Of a stretch of 64,000 nt of DNA, positions 39,042 through 51,594 are shown piece by piece. The stretch is from Sinonovacula constricta. Its lineage: Eukaryota > Mollusca > Bivalvia > Cardiida > Solecurtidae. Position 1 is the first letter of the stretch; every line of letters starts with the position of its first letter. Both the position numbers and the translations under genes were made by a program. The stretch is from assembly GCA_007844125.1 (NCBI GenBank), contig CM017561.1, positions 23,454,863-23,518,862 on the forward strand, given 5' to 3'. The notes under the pieces were generated by a model, which was given only the letters and a program-made list of their open reading frames with translations, did no database searches and had not been told where the DNA came from.

Positions 39042-41308
39042 TTATTTAAAGTACTGGCATACGTTACAGTCACAGCCACATCTGACATCATCGCAAGGTC
39101 CGATCTTGTCAAAACAGTCACCTGTATCATAACAGGAGAACAGGTCGATGTTCGACACTGAAAAGAAAGAATTTGACATATAAAATTAATCACTAAATAT
39201 GAATGTAAAGCAACTTTTTTTTGCTCACAAGGCAAACCACATTCCACAAAATTTGAATTTTTGCAAGACTAAGCCATAAGACAATTGAATTAACTTACGA
39301 ACACACTCCCCGCCAACCGCTTCATCTCCATTAGAGTCTCGGTAACCAAGGTCAACATTGCATCCACATTTTGGTCGTCCATATCTTTGTCTGTAACATC
39401 CGCACGTGGTACCATTACAATGACGCCCGTCATAGCACTCTGTGTCGTGTACACATCGGGAACCAAGATTGGTACCTAAGAAGATTAAAAAGTAAATTAA
39501 ATGGTTGGTCGATTTTATTCTTCTGTCAGCTTAAAAATTAGCTGATACATTATCATCTTGAGATCTTTATATCTTTGTTATTTTAACTGTCTTAAGAAAA
39601 CATTATTATTTAATGCACAATATAAAATGAATACAAAATGAAAAATAAAATGGCATTGCTGAATTTAAAGTTTGTCATATTCGAGTTTCTTCGAAGTTAT
39701 TATATACAGCCTTCAGTTATACATCAATTTGTGAATGACAGTCCTCTCGAACACTCCCCACCGTAGTAAGGTCCGTTGGAATCTAGGTAAGGACGGAAGC
39801 AGGCACATACATTACAGTCGTTACACCCGCAACGTTTTCCATCACAATTCCCTTGAGCATCATGGCAGTTAGAGTCTCTAGAGCATTGGCCTCCAAGGTT
39901 GGAGTCTGTTATGGCAACAAAGATACAAAAGATTAAAATGTCGAAAGATAGAGTATACACATTTTTGCTCTTTGATGGATTGAAATGCTTTCATTCTATC
40001 ACAATAGTTATTTATACTTCCATGTCTACGAAATTAAGAAATATTAGTTTTACCAGAAATTGTTTGATATGAAAACGTACAAATGGCATCCTTCTCAAAT
40101 GCAACACTATTTGCACAGTAAACTATGCGTAAATTATCAAATATCAAATGGTGTAACAATGTTTTAAACTACAATTGAATGATGTTCTCCAAAATTGAAT
40201 AGTTACAGACTTTCAATGCAGGAAGTCGCCGCACTTCACTTAAACATGGCGCAATCCATAGGTCTTTTCTTTTCTAGGAACAAAAACATTTTCTCACCGT
40301 GCATAATATGTACTGTGGAGAAGCAATTCAATTACTTACCAGGTTGGCAGAACGTACAATTTTCGTCTAAACCCAGTGCATCACAGTACGACACCCTAAG
40401 TTTGCATGCCTTTAAAATAATAATAATAATAATAATAAATTAATAATAATAATAATTTTTTTCATTATTATTATTATTATTATTATTATTAACAGGAACA
40501 GTAATAATAATAACAAATATTAGCAATAATCACGATAGTATATTTCGTCCATAGTTTGGATATTTCGATGATAAAAAACAGTAGAATTATTACACGGTAT
40601 TGTCTCATCAACAGCAAACACGAAAAATGTCAGTTGTTTATAAAGCAGTATTCATATTGACAAAAATACGAAATACATGTATATAATTAGAAAAATTAAT
40701 CGTTGGTTCACATTCGCAAAAGAAAATAGGACAACCATAAAAATCAGTATTTTACAACTCTTGTGCATATAGCGAGAAAAGCCTGTTGTAATATTATGAC
40801 AGCAAATATGCTTATACATTTAATAATATTTTAAAACCTATGCTTCGAAAATTGCTCTATGTTACAGCCAGCGGTGTAATAGGCATGATCGCCAGGAAAC
40901 AAGACATTTTCTCGAAAGTTAGGTTTATTTTGATAGATAAAACATTTACCCACACACAGCATGAAGACGAGATCCCAAATAGGCCAAAAAGCACAACCTG
41001 TAAAGAATAAATTTTAAAACTTCAACCAAAAATGTAATATCAATTAGGTCTATATCATACATAAGTCAGTACAGTAAACACCTTTCTATGAAGCAATTCG
41101 TCATAACTCGAGAGAAATTTAGTCGCAGATAAGTAGACACTTTGGGTTCTTTTTTTAAACCAGATGTAGCATGTCTTTGGTTCGGATCCTAATATCGGCA
41201 TAGCTACCAACTTGATATACTACAATTGTTCTTTTATAATAATGAATAGACGCCAGAGAATGTTTAGGAAAAATTGGCTATACTCACAAGGGTTGCTATG
41301 GGAGACAT
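39042..41308 (-). pseudogene. Gene D: family copy with lost 5' splice site after exon 4
   Basis: Exons 41308-41288, 40997-40950, 40409-40340, 39905-39744, 39475-39299 and 39157-39042 match gene B in length. At the end of exon 4 the other copies read AGAG|gtactg or gtattg; here one base is missing and the intron would start 'gactg', so the GT donor is gone. Read-through gives GLSFTN and a stop, so the product would contain only the first module. A cryptic donor could rescue it; none is obvious within a few bases. The following intron is 268 nt against 422 in B, from a deletion at about 39557. Signal peptide and exon 3 are as in gene B (MSPIATL, SCCVW). A single-base assembly error is the main alternative. 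Confidence 0.7.
40414..40492. repeat. (AAT)n/(ATT)n palindrome in gene D intron
   Basis: A short version of the intron palindrome, beside the exon 3 splice site at 40409. Confidence 0.85.
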
Positions 41309-41978
41309 TTTAGCCTGGAATAAATTGTAACAGTCATGATGACGTGGATGAAACAATGCTGCCGGTACAAATTCATTAAAAACAAGAAACACACACATAA
41401 GCCTACACTCGTACACGCACATATAAACACACAGACAACCTCACACCTTTTTTTATTTTCCTATTTAACGCCACCATGTGCACTGGCTGGAAATTGTCAA
41501 AACCATTTTTAAAATAATGCTAAAAACTTGTTGACACATGCGTGTGTCAATACTTGTTCATTTTCAAACTCTTTTCAAACTAGCATATTTACAGGTTCTA
41601 AGTTAGGACGAAAACTTGTCTAGCAGTATTTAAGTTTATAGATCATTTGGAAATGTCATGGAAAAGAAATTACAACTTAAAATATAATCTCGGCTTAGAC
41701 TAACTTCACATACTAATTTTTAAAGTAATCAAAGTTTAACAAGAATAGATATGCGCATCTGTTGATTGCTTCTCAAACACTCTTACATTTATTAATGATC
41801 GGAACAAACGATAAAATAATAATATATTACTTTAACAGTGAATTTCCTTTATTACAATATAAAATTATTAAAATAAGAAAACGTGCATTTTAATCGGAAC
41901 AAGCACTGCCGATTTGTTATGTTATTGTTTAAATTGCCTATGAATAAATAACATATAAACGTTATTGAAGGTACTTAC

Positions 41979-42085
41979 GAATATATCCTCAAAGTGGCCT
42001 TGTAGTCAACGAAATGCAGCAATCTTAACAAATTATTTTCTTAAGTAATCTTTTCTTCAATTATAATTTATATATAGATTTAAAA
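41979..42085 (-). promoter_or_regulatory. Gene D first exon end and TATA-like element
   Basis: Exon end at 41979 with donor gtaag; 'tatatata' at about 42069-42076. Same layout as gene B. Confidence 0.4.
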
Positions 42086-42479
42086 TAATCTTGATTAAAC
42101 TGACAAATTATACATATGGAGTGCATGAACAGACACGTCGTAAATAACCTGACAATCTGCACGTATCAAGGAGAAAGCTTGCGGTCATGGCGCACTTGTA
42201 AAATAACAAAACATGAAAGTTTTCTTTATTTTTTTACAATGAAAATGCATTAGCATTTTGATATTCATTTGAATGGCATAACTTATTGCATGTATCATTC
42301 TTGCGATATATGTTTGCATGTAGCCTTTTTAACAGAATTATACTCAAAACCTCCCAAAGTCTTGTTATAGTGTGTTTACACGAGTCTTCAACAGCCAAAA
42401 ACCAGAGAGTATAAGGACTTTTTTACAAACACAAAAGTATCTAACGTTAATTCATTTTTTCTAGACTTTTAGATTTCTA

Positions 42480-42924
42480 ACAGACTTACTGGTAACTACG
42501 AACAGATATTATTCCTATGTATCCATAAAATAGCTCTCTGAAATAAAAATAAGGCTTCTAGGGATTATATAAGGTCGTTTTAATTTTCATTAAAGTTGAC
42601 TTTGCATTTTATAATTCGTATTTTCCCTTCATGGATTCAAACCTATGTATCTTAGTTTTATTGATATTTTCATAAAAAAAACTATTATAACATATATCAG
42701 AAAGGTTATAATAACAGCTCTGTTACCGCGAGTATGTGTGCTTGGAATTTTTGGAGTTTACATATGATGACTGATTAAGGAGGACAATGCCAATGTGAGC
42801 GTGTCGATGTTATTTTCACTTGGCATGTTCAAAGTCACGGCATACGGTATTGTAACAGTCGCATCTAACATCATCAGAGATTCCGATTTTGTCGAAACAG
42901 TCACTTGAATCGTAACAGAGTCCA
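42480..42924 (-). pseudogene. Truncated last exon of the family, unit 4
   Basis: Exon 6 relic and 3' UTR block (42529); its readable frame is identical to that of the unit 2 fragment. Confidence 0.75.
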
Positions 42925-43155
42925 CTTGAAGCAGATATAGTGCTGCCTTCTCCGTGAACACCGGGCATGATACCAAACCAAGTCACATTATTCCGAGCTA
43001 TTCAGTCGTGGAACAACACTTATATTTGTCTGAGTATTAGACTAGAAGATATTACGCTACCATTGGTAACGACTTTGATATGTTGCGGCCTGGGATCGAA
43101 CCCGGAGCCTCACTTACCTGGAGCCGATGCTCTACCGATTGCGCTAACAGGTCGG
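42925..43155 (-). mobile_element. SINE fused to exon fragment (unit 4)
   Basis: Boxes A and B are intact on the minus strand. It is the same as the unit 2 copy over the readable frame. Confidence 0.75.
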
Positions 43156-45235
43156 TGGTAAATTAGCACTAAGTCAATGTTATTAAATTTTGGGGGAAAT
43201 TAGTCCACATAGCGATCAATAATAAAGAATTGTCTTGTTTCTTTTTAATTGATCATGTTTTACATGTAAAAGCAGTTCAACATTTCTTGAACTACACACA
43301 TTTTGTCAAAGACTATCATCTTAAGGTCTTTATACCTTCACGCACTTTATTATTGTAACTATCGTTGGTATGTTAACCCCACACAATATAGCGCTTCGGA
43401 CAATTCTGACGTTATATCATAAAGTGCGTGAGAATATTGCGTCATAGTTTATGATGTTTACACATCAACGCATTTATAAATTTTGCTATTAAACTAACTC
43501 GCAGTGTTTTTTCTGATGTTTACTATGTTATGGCACTAACATTTGTTTTTCTATTTAAATTGCATTCAATTAATTTTAAAATAGAACATTATATAGCGTT
43601 GATATCTGCCGCGCACATTTGAATAATAGAAGATATGTAAGATTCTAGATTTACACAAAAAAGATAGACGGATCATGTGTTGACGTATTTGCCACAACTT
43701 ATATCAACAAAGATCACATTTATAGCTTGTCATGATTTTAAACCAAACACACCTCTGTTTGAGAAAAAAAGATCTTGATACATGTCGCATGACCACAGTT
43801 TTGATCTTATCACACAAAGTGAATTTTCCATTTAGAAACAGAATATGAAATTACGAACATTGACCGACTTAAATAAAATCATTTTTATAGACAAAGTTGA
43901 TTTTAAACATATGTATAGGCGCCAGTTCATACATCAGTGTGTTTATGGATAATTAAAAGAAGAAACCCGGAGTTTAAAAAGTATCATCATCCATAAACGA
44001 AATGTATATGTGAATGTAATTAATCAAATATTTACAAATTTCAAATGACATCCACAATCATGGAATTTATAACAATATCAAACGGACATTATTTTTCCAT
44101 GACGTCACTACTTACACGTCATAACTTATCAAAGAAAACATCAGCGCTAATACCTTTTTATCTTCACCTTTTGTATAAAGTATTTGATTATCATGAAGAT
44201 CACAATCATTGAAAGCTTTTTGCACACTTTTAATGGACTTTGAGTGTTGCTATGTCGCACTAAGTATTGTATGGCAATTGTTTTGTAAGTATCATATTTC
44301 TTTTCGACATAGGCAAAGTCTGGGATAGGGCATTTGTTAAGTGCCAAAATGCAGCATATATGTAATCTATGTCATTTAACTCATCCCATAAGGATTCGCG
44401 CGTATATTTTCTTTTATAGTCATTGGACTTTGGTTTCTCATTTCAATCTTAGCATTAACAGGATGTAATAGCCATTTATTTGTCTCTGGTAATTTTGTCT
44501 TGATTCCAAAAGCTAGTTTCATTCACAATCAACCGTTTTTGCGTAGGTCTTCAATTCAAAAATATATCCTCTCTTCTAAATACTATGCGGACATTATTTT
44601 TTAATGTTTTCACCACTTTCACGTCATAACCTTATCAAAGAAAACGTCAGCGCTTAGACATTTTTTATTAAAATTGATCGGGTTTCTTTTCATTGCTTGC
44701 ATTTGAGAATAAACCCATCAGGAAGTGCGAGGTTAAAGCTCTGTCAAACCGCTACAATCATATTGCCGACTAACTGTTCCAATGCGGTAACTGTCGGGTT
44801 TACTCCTTTTGTTATATGACTCATCACAGATTTGTTCTTACTTTTACATTTGGCTTGCATGTGAATACCTGTGTCCTGTGCCTTTTTAAATGTTGTTTTA
44901 TGGTGCAATGCTCATAGGTATTTGTCATATATTCTTTTTCAGATTTATTTATTTTTGTGAGCGCCTGTGTGAATGTGTGAGTGCATGTATGATTATGTGT
45001 TGGTGTGTGTAGGTAAGTGTATGCGCGAGTGTGTGTTCAATTGTGTATTTGTTGACGTTTTACAAGAAGATCGCGTATATATTAATACTTAAATATGCCT
45101 AATATATTTTATTTATTAAAGACCAGTAACAAAGTATAAAGTTTGAATAAAGTATTATATTTCATTTAATCAAAAGACTTTAACTTAAATTCAAACACAA
45201 CTGTATCTAATTATCTTTTATTGTTTCTAGACTTC
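43156..45235. other. Unit 4 spacer with retroelement remnants
   Basis: Near-identical to the unit 2 spacer; a 66-codon minus-strand frame is the same in both (30860-31060 and 44147-44347). The retroelement tail is at about 44705-44800. No intact gene. Confidence 0.6.
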
Positions 45236-45572
45236 TAACAGACGAACGGCCAAATACGAACAGATGTATAAAATAGCTCTCTGAAATAAAGTACATATTT
45301 TAAAATTTTATGAGGTTGTTTAAATTTGGTTAAAGTTTACTTTAATTTGGATTTCATAACTCATATGTTCCGTTAGTGATTTTAAAGATATGTTTCCTGG
45401 TTATATTAATATTTTCTAGACATAAAACACACTATATGAACATATATGAGAAAGGTAAAAAAACAGCTCTGTTTCAACGATGTGTGCTTATAATTTTGGA
45501 ATCTACTCCATAGAAGTAGTGACTAAGGATAACAGTTCCACTTTGAGTCTTTCAGTCTTATTTTTCGTTGGC

Positions 45573-47105
45573 TTATTTAAAGTACTGGCATACGTTACAG
45601 TCACAGCCACATCTGACATCATCGCAAGGTCCGATCTTGTCAAAACAGTCACCTGTATCATAACAGGAGAACAGGTCGATGTTCGACACTGAAAAGAAAG
45701 AATTTGACATATAAAATAAATCACTAAATATGAATGTAAAGCAACTTTTTTTTGCTCACAAGGCAAACCACATTCCACAAAATTTGAATTTTTGCAAGAC
45801 TAAGCCATAAGACAATTGAATTAACTTACGAACACACTCCCCGCCAACCGCTTCATCTCCATTAGAGTCTCGGTAACCAAGGTCAACATTGCATCCACAT
45901 TTTGGTCGTCCATATCTTTGTCTGTAACATCCGCACGTGGTACCATTACAATGACGCCCGTCATAACACTCTGTGTCATGTACACATCGGGAACCAAGAT
46001 TGGTACCTAAGAAGATTAAAAGTAAATTAAATGGTTGGTCGATTTTATTCTTCTGTCAGCTTAAAAATTAGCTGATACATTATCACTAAGTCAACGTTAC
46101 TAAATTTCGAAAGGAAAGAATTCACATTACAATCAATAACAACAACTTGCGTTTTTCCATTAAATTGATCATGTTTAGGACGTAAAGGCCGTTCGGCCTT
46201 TGTTGAACGACACTTTACAAAATTTGTCAAAGACTATCATCTTGAGATCTTTATATCTTTGTTATTTTAACTGTCTTAAGAAAACATTATTATTTAATGC
46301 ACAATATAAAGTGAATACAAAATGAAAAATAAAATGGCATTGCTGAATTTAAAGTTTGTCATATACGCGTTTCTTCGAAGTTATTATATACAGCCTTCAG
46401 TTATACATCAATTTGTGAATGACAGTACCTCTCGAACACTCCCCGCCGTAGTAAGGTCCGTTGGAATCTAGGTAAGGACGGAAGCAGGCACATACATTAC
46501 AGTCGTTACACCCGCAACGTTTTCCATCACAATTCCCTTGAGCATCATGGCAGTTAGAGTCTCTAGAGCATTGGCCTCCAAGGTTGGAGTCTGTTATGGC
46601 AACAAAGATACAAAAGATTAAAATGTCGAAAGATAGAGTATACACATTTTTGCTCTTTGATGGATTGAAATGCTTTCATTCTATCACAATAGTTATTTAT
46701 ACTTCCATGTCTACGAAATTAAGAAATATTAGTTTTACCAGAAATTGTTTGATATGAAAACGTACAAATGGCATCCTTCTCAAATGCAACACTATTTGCA
46801 CAGGTAAACTATGCGTAAATTATCAAATATCAAATGGTGTAACAATGTTTTAAACTACAATTGAATGATGTTCTCCAAAATTGAATAGTTACAGACTTTC
46901 GATGCAGGAAGTCGCCGCACTTCACTTAAACATGGCGCAATCCATAGGTCTTTTCTTTTCTAGGAACAAAAACATTTTCTCCCCGTGCATAATATGTACT
47001 GTGGAGAAGCAATTCAATTACTTACCAGGTTGGCAGAACGTACAATTTTCGTCTAAACCCAGTGCATCACAGTACGACACCCTAAGTTTGCATGCCTTTA
47101 AAATA

Positions 47106-47145
<40 letters not shown>

Positions 47146-48048
47146 TATAATAATAATAATAATAATATTTCATTATTATTATTATTATTTTTATTAATAT
47201 TATTATTATTATTATTTTTATTATTATTATTATTATTAACAGGAATAGTAATAATAATAACAAATATAAGCAATAATCACGATAGTATATTTCGTCCATA
47301 GTTTGGATATTTCGATGATAAAAAACAGTAGAATTATTACACGGTATGTCTCATCAACAGCAAACACGAAAAATGTCAGTTGTTTATAAAGCAGTATTCA
47401 TATTGACAAAAATACGAAATATATAATTAGAAAAATAATCGTTGGTCCACATTCGCAAAAGAAAATAGGACAACCATAAAAATCAGTATTTTACAACTCT
47501 TGTGCATATAGCGAGAAAAGCCTGTTGTAATATTATGACAGCAAATATGCTTATACATTTAATAATATTTTAAAACCTATGCTTCGAAAATTGCTTTATG
47601 TTACAGCCAGCGGTGTAATAGGCATGATCGCCAGGAAACAAGACATTTTCTCGAAAAAGTTAGGTTTATTTTGATAGATAAAACATTTACCCAAAAACAG
47701 CATGAAGACGAGATCCCAAACAGGCCAAAAAGCACAACCTGTAAAGAATTAATTTTAAAACTTCAACCAAAAATGTAATATCAATTAGGTCTCTATCGTA
47801 CATAAGTCAGTACAGTAAACACCTTTCTGTGAAGCAATTCGTCATAACTCGAGAGGAATTTAGTCGCAGATAAGTAGACACTTTGGGGTCTTTTTTAAAC
47901 CAGGTGTAGCAGGTCTTTGGTTCGGATGCTAATATCCGCTTAGCTACCAACTTGATGTACTACAATTCTTCTTTTATAATAATAAATAGTTGCCAGAGAA
48001 TGTTTAGGAAAAATTGGCTATACTCACAAGGGTTGCTATGGTAGACAT
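45573..48048 (-). CDS. Gene E: secreted cysteine-rich protein, six coding exons, intact
   Basis: Coding exons are 48048-48028, 47738-47691, 47095-47026, 46590-46429, 46006-45830 and 45688-45573; total 594 nt, 197 residues plus stop. All splice sites are present and exon 5 is in frame, unlike the close relative gene C. Start MSTIATL; the residues at the signal junction are SCCFW. The module order and 28 cysteines after the signal peptide match gene B. Its upstream flank is cut short at about 49097 by a deletion that brings the next unit's SINE closer; the TATA-like element and first exon (end at 48719) are retained. Confidence 0.87.
47102..47240. repeat. (AAT)n/(ATT)n palindrome in gene E intron
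   Basis: Interrupted AAT and ATT runs as an inverted repeat beside the exon 3 splice site at 47095. Confidence 0.88.
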
Positions 48049-48718
48049 TTTAGCCTGGAATAAATTGTAAAAGTCATGATGATGTGGATGAAACAATGCT
48101 GCCGGTACAAATTTATTAAAAACAAGAAACACGCACATAAGCCTACACTCGTACACACACATATAAACACACAGACAACCTCACACCTTTTTTTATTTTC
48201 CTATTTAACGCCACCATGTGCACTGGCTGGAAATTGTCAAAACCATTTTTAAAAAAATGCTAAAAGCTTATTGAAACATGCGTGTGCCAATACTTCTTCA
48301 TTTTCAATCTCTTTTCAAACTAGCATATTTACAGGTTCTAAGTTAGGACGAAAACTTGTCTAGCAGTATTTAAGTTCATAGATCATTTGGAAATGTCATG
48401 GAAAAGAAATTACAACTTAAAATATAATCTCGGCTTAGACTAACTTCACATAATAATCTTTAAAGTAATCAAAGTTTAACAAGAATAGATATGCGCATCT
48501 GTTGATTGCTTCTCCAACACTCTTACACTTATTAATGATCGGAACAAACGATTAAATTATAATATATTACTTTAACAGTGAATTTCCTTTATTACAATAT
48601 TAAATTATTAAAATAAGAAAAAGTGCATTTTAATCGGAACAAGCACTGCCGATTTGTTATGTTATTGTTTAAATTGCCTATGAATAAATAACATATAAAT
48701 GTTATTGAAGGTACTTAC

Positions 48719-48825
48719 GAATATATCCTCAAAGTGGCCTTGTAGTCAACGAAATGCAGCAATCTTAACAAATTATTTTCTTAAGTAATCTTTTCTTTAA
48801 TTATAATTTATATATAGATTTAAAA
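48719..48825 (-). promoter_or_regulatory. Gene E first exon end and TATA-like element
   Basis: Exon end at 48719 with donor gtaag; 'tatatata' at about 48809-48816. Same layout as gene B. Confidence 0.4.
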
Positions 48826-49097
48826 TGTTCTTGATTAAACTGACAAATTATACGTATGGAGTGCATGAACAGACACGTCGTTAATAACCTGACAATCTGC
48901 ACGTATCAAGGAGAAAGTTTGCGGTCATGGCGCACTTGTAAAATAACAAAACATGAAAGTTTTCTTTATTTTTTTACAATGAAAATGCATTAGCATTTTT
49001 AAATTCATTTGAATGGCATAACTTATTGCATGTATCATTCTTGCGATATATGTTTGCATGTAGCCTTTTTAACAGAATTATACTCAAAACCTCCCAA

Positions 49098-49311
49098 AGT
49101 GCTGCCTTCACCGTGAACACCGGGCATGATACCAAACCAAGTCACATTATTCCGAGCTATTCAGTCGTGAACCAGCACTTATATTTGTCTGAGCATTAGA
49201 CAAGTAGATATAACGCTACCATTTGTAACGACTTTGATATGTTGCTGCCTGGGATCGAACCCGGAGCCTCCCTTACCTGGAGCCGACGCTCTACCGATTG
49301 CGCTTGCAAGT
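49098..49311 (-). mobile_element. SINE without exon fragment (unit 5)
   Basis: Box B is intact and box A is readable. Unlike units 1-4, the exon 6 fragment is absent: the upstream flank of gene E joins the SINE directly at 49097-49102 ('cccaaagtgctgcc'). Confidence 0.75.
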
Positions 49312-51255
49312 GTGATAAATTATCAAAGTCAATGTTATTAAATTTTTTTTTTGGGGGGGGGGGGGAATTAGTCTACATAGCGATCAATAATAAATAATTG
49401 TCTTGTTTTTATTAAATTTATCATGTTTTACACGTAAAAGCAGTTCAACATTTCTTGAACTACACACATTTTGTCAAAGACTATCATCTTAAGGTTTCAT
49501 GCACTTTATTATTGTAACTGTCGTTGGTATGTTAACCTCACACAATATAGCCTTTCGGACAATTCTGACGTTATATCATAAAGTGCGTGAGAATATTTCG
49601 TCATAATTTATGATGTTTACACATCAACGCATTTATAAAGTTTGCTATTAAACTAACTCGCAGTGTTTTTTTCTGATGTTTACTATGTTATGGCACTAAC
49701 ATTTGTTTTTCTATTTAAATTGCATTCAATTAATTTTAAAATAGAACATTATATAGCGTTGATATCTGCCGCGCACATTTGAATAATAGACGATATGTAA
49801 GATTCTAGATTTACACAAAAAAGATAGACGGATCATGTGTTGACGTATTTGCCACAACTTTTATCAACAAAGATTACATTTATGGCTTGTCATGATTTTA
49901 AAACCAACACACCTCTTTTTGAGAAAAAAGATCTTGATACATATCGTATGACCACAGTTTTGATCTTATCACACAAAGTTAATTTTCTATTTAGAAACTG
50001 AATATGAAATTACGAACATTGGCCGACTTAAATAAAAGAATTTTTATAGACAAGGTTGATTTTAGACATATGTATAGGCGCCAGTACATACATCAGTGTG
50101 TTTACGGATAATTAAAAGAAGAAACCCGGAGTTTTAAAAGTATCATCATCCGCTAACGAAATGTAAATGTTAAGGTTATAAATCAAATATTTGCAAACAA
50201 ATTTCAAATCACATCCACAATCATGGAGTCTATAACAATATCAAGCGGACATTATTTTTCAAGGACTTTACTACTTTCACGTCATAACTTATTAAAGAAA
50301 ACGTCAGCGCTAATACCTTTTTTTTCACCTTTTGTATAAAGTATTTGATTATCATGAAGATCACAATCATTGAACATTTTTGCACACTTTTAATGAACTT
50401 TGAGTGTTGCTATGTCGCACTAAGTATTGTATGGCAATTGTTTTGTAAGTATCATATTTCTTTTCGACATAGGCAAAGTCTGGGATAGGGCATTTGTTAA
50501 GTGCCAAAATGCAGCATATATGTAATCTATGTCATTTAACTCATCCCATAAGGATTCGCGCGTATATTTTCTTTTATAGTCATTGGACTTTGGTTTCTCA
50601 TTTCAATCTTAGCATTACCAGGATGTAATAGCCATTAATTTGTCTCTGGTAATTTTGTCTTGATTCCAAAAGCTAGTTTCATTCACAATCAACAGTTTTT
50701 GCGTAGGTCTTCAATTCAAAAATATATCCTCTCTTCTAAATACTATGCTGACATTATTTTTTAATGTTTTCACTACTTACACGTCATAACATTATCAAAG
50801 AAAACGTCAGCGCTTAGACATTTTTTTATTAAAAAGACATTATATGACTCATCACAGATTTGTTCTTACTTTTACATTTGGCTTGCATGTAAATACTTGT
50901 GTCCTGTGCCGTTTTAAATGTTGTTATATGGTGCAATGCTCATAGGACTTTGTCATATATTCTTTTTCAGATTTATTTATTTTTGTGAGCGCCTGTGTGA
51001 ATGTGTGAGTGCATGTATGATTGTATGTTGGTGTGTGTAGGTGAGTGTATGCGCGAGTGTGTGTTCAAGTGTGTATTTGTTGGCGTTTTACAAGAAGATC
51101 GCGTGTATATTAATACTTAAATATGCCTCATATCTTTTATTTATTAAAGACCAGTAATAAAGTATAAAGTTTGAATAAAGTATTATATTTCATTTAATCA
51201 AAGGACTTTTACTTAAATTCAAACACAACAGTATCTAATTATCTTTTATTATTTC
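49312..51255. other. Unit 5 spacer with retroelement remnants, partly deleted
   Basis: Same order as the other spacers, but the retroelement tail is missing near 50830 and a T/G homopolymer run occurs at 49342-49365. A GT-rich stretch remains at 50985-51080. No intact gene. Confidence 0.6.
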
Positions 51256-51594
51256 TGGACTTCTAACAGACTAACGACCATATACGAACAGATGTATAAA
51301 ATCTCTGAAATAAAGTACATAATTTAAAATTTTATGAGGTTTTAAATTTGGTTAAAGTTAACTTTAAGTTGGATTTCATAACTCATATGTTCCGTTAGTG
51401 GTTTTAAAGATATGTTTCCTGGTTATATTAATATTTTCTAGACATAAAACACACTATCTGAACATATATGAGAAAGGTAAACATAACAGCTTTGTTTCTA
51501 CGATGTGTGCATATAATTTTGGAGTCTACTCTATAGAAGTAGTGACTAAGGAGAACAGTTCCACTTTGAGCCTGTCGTTCTTATTTTCGTTGGC

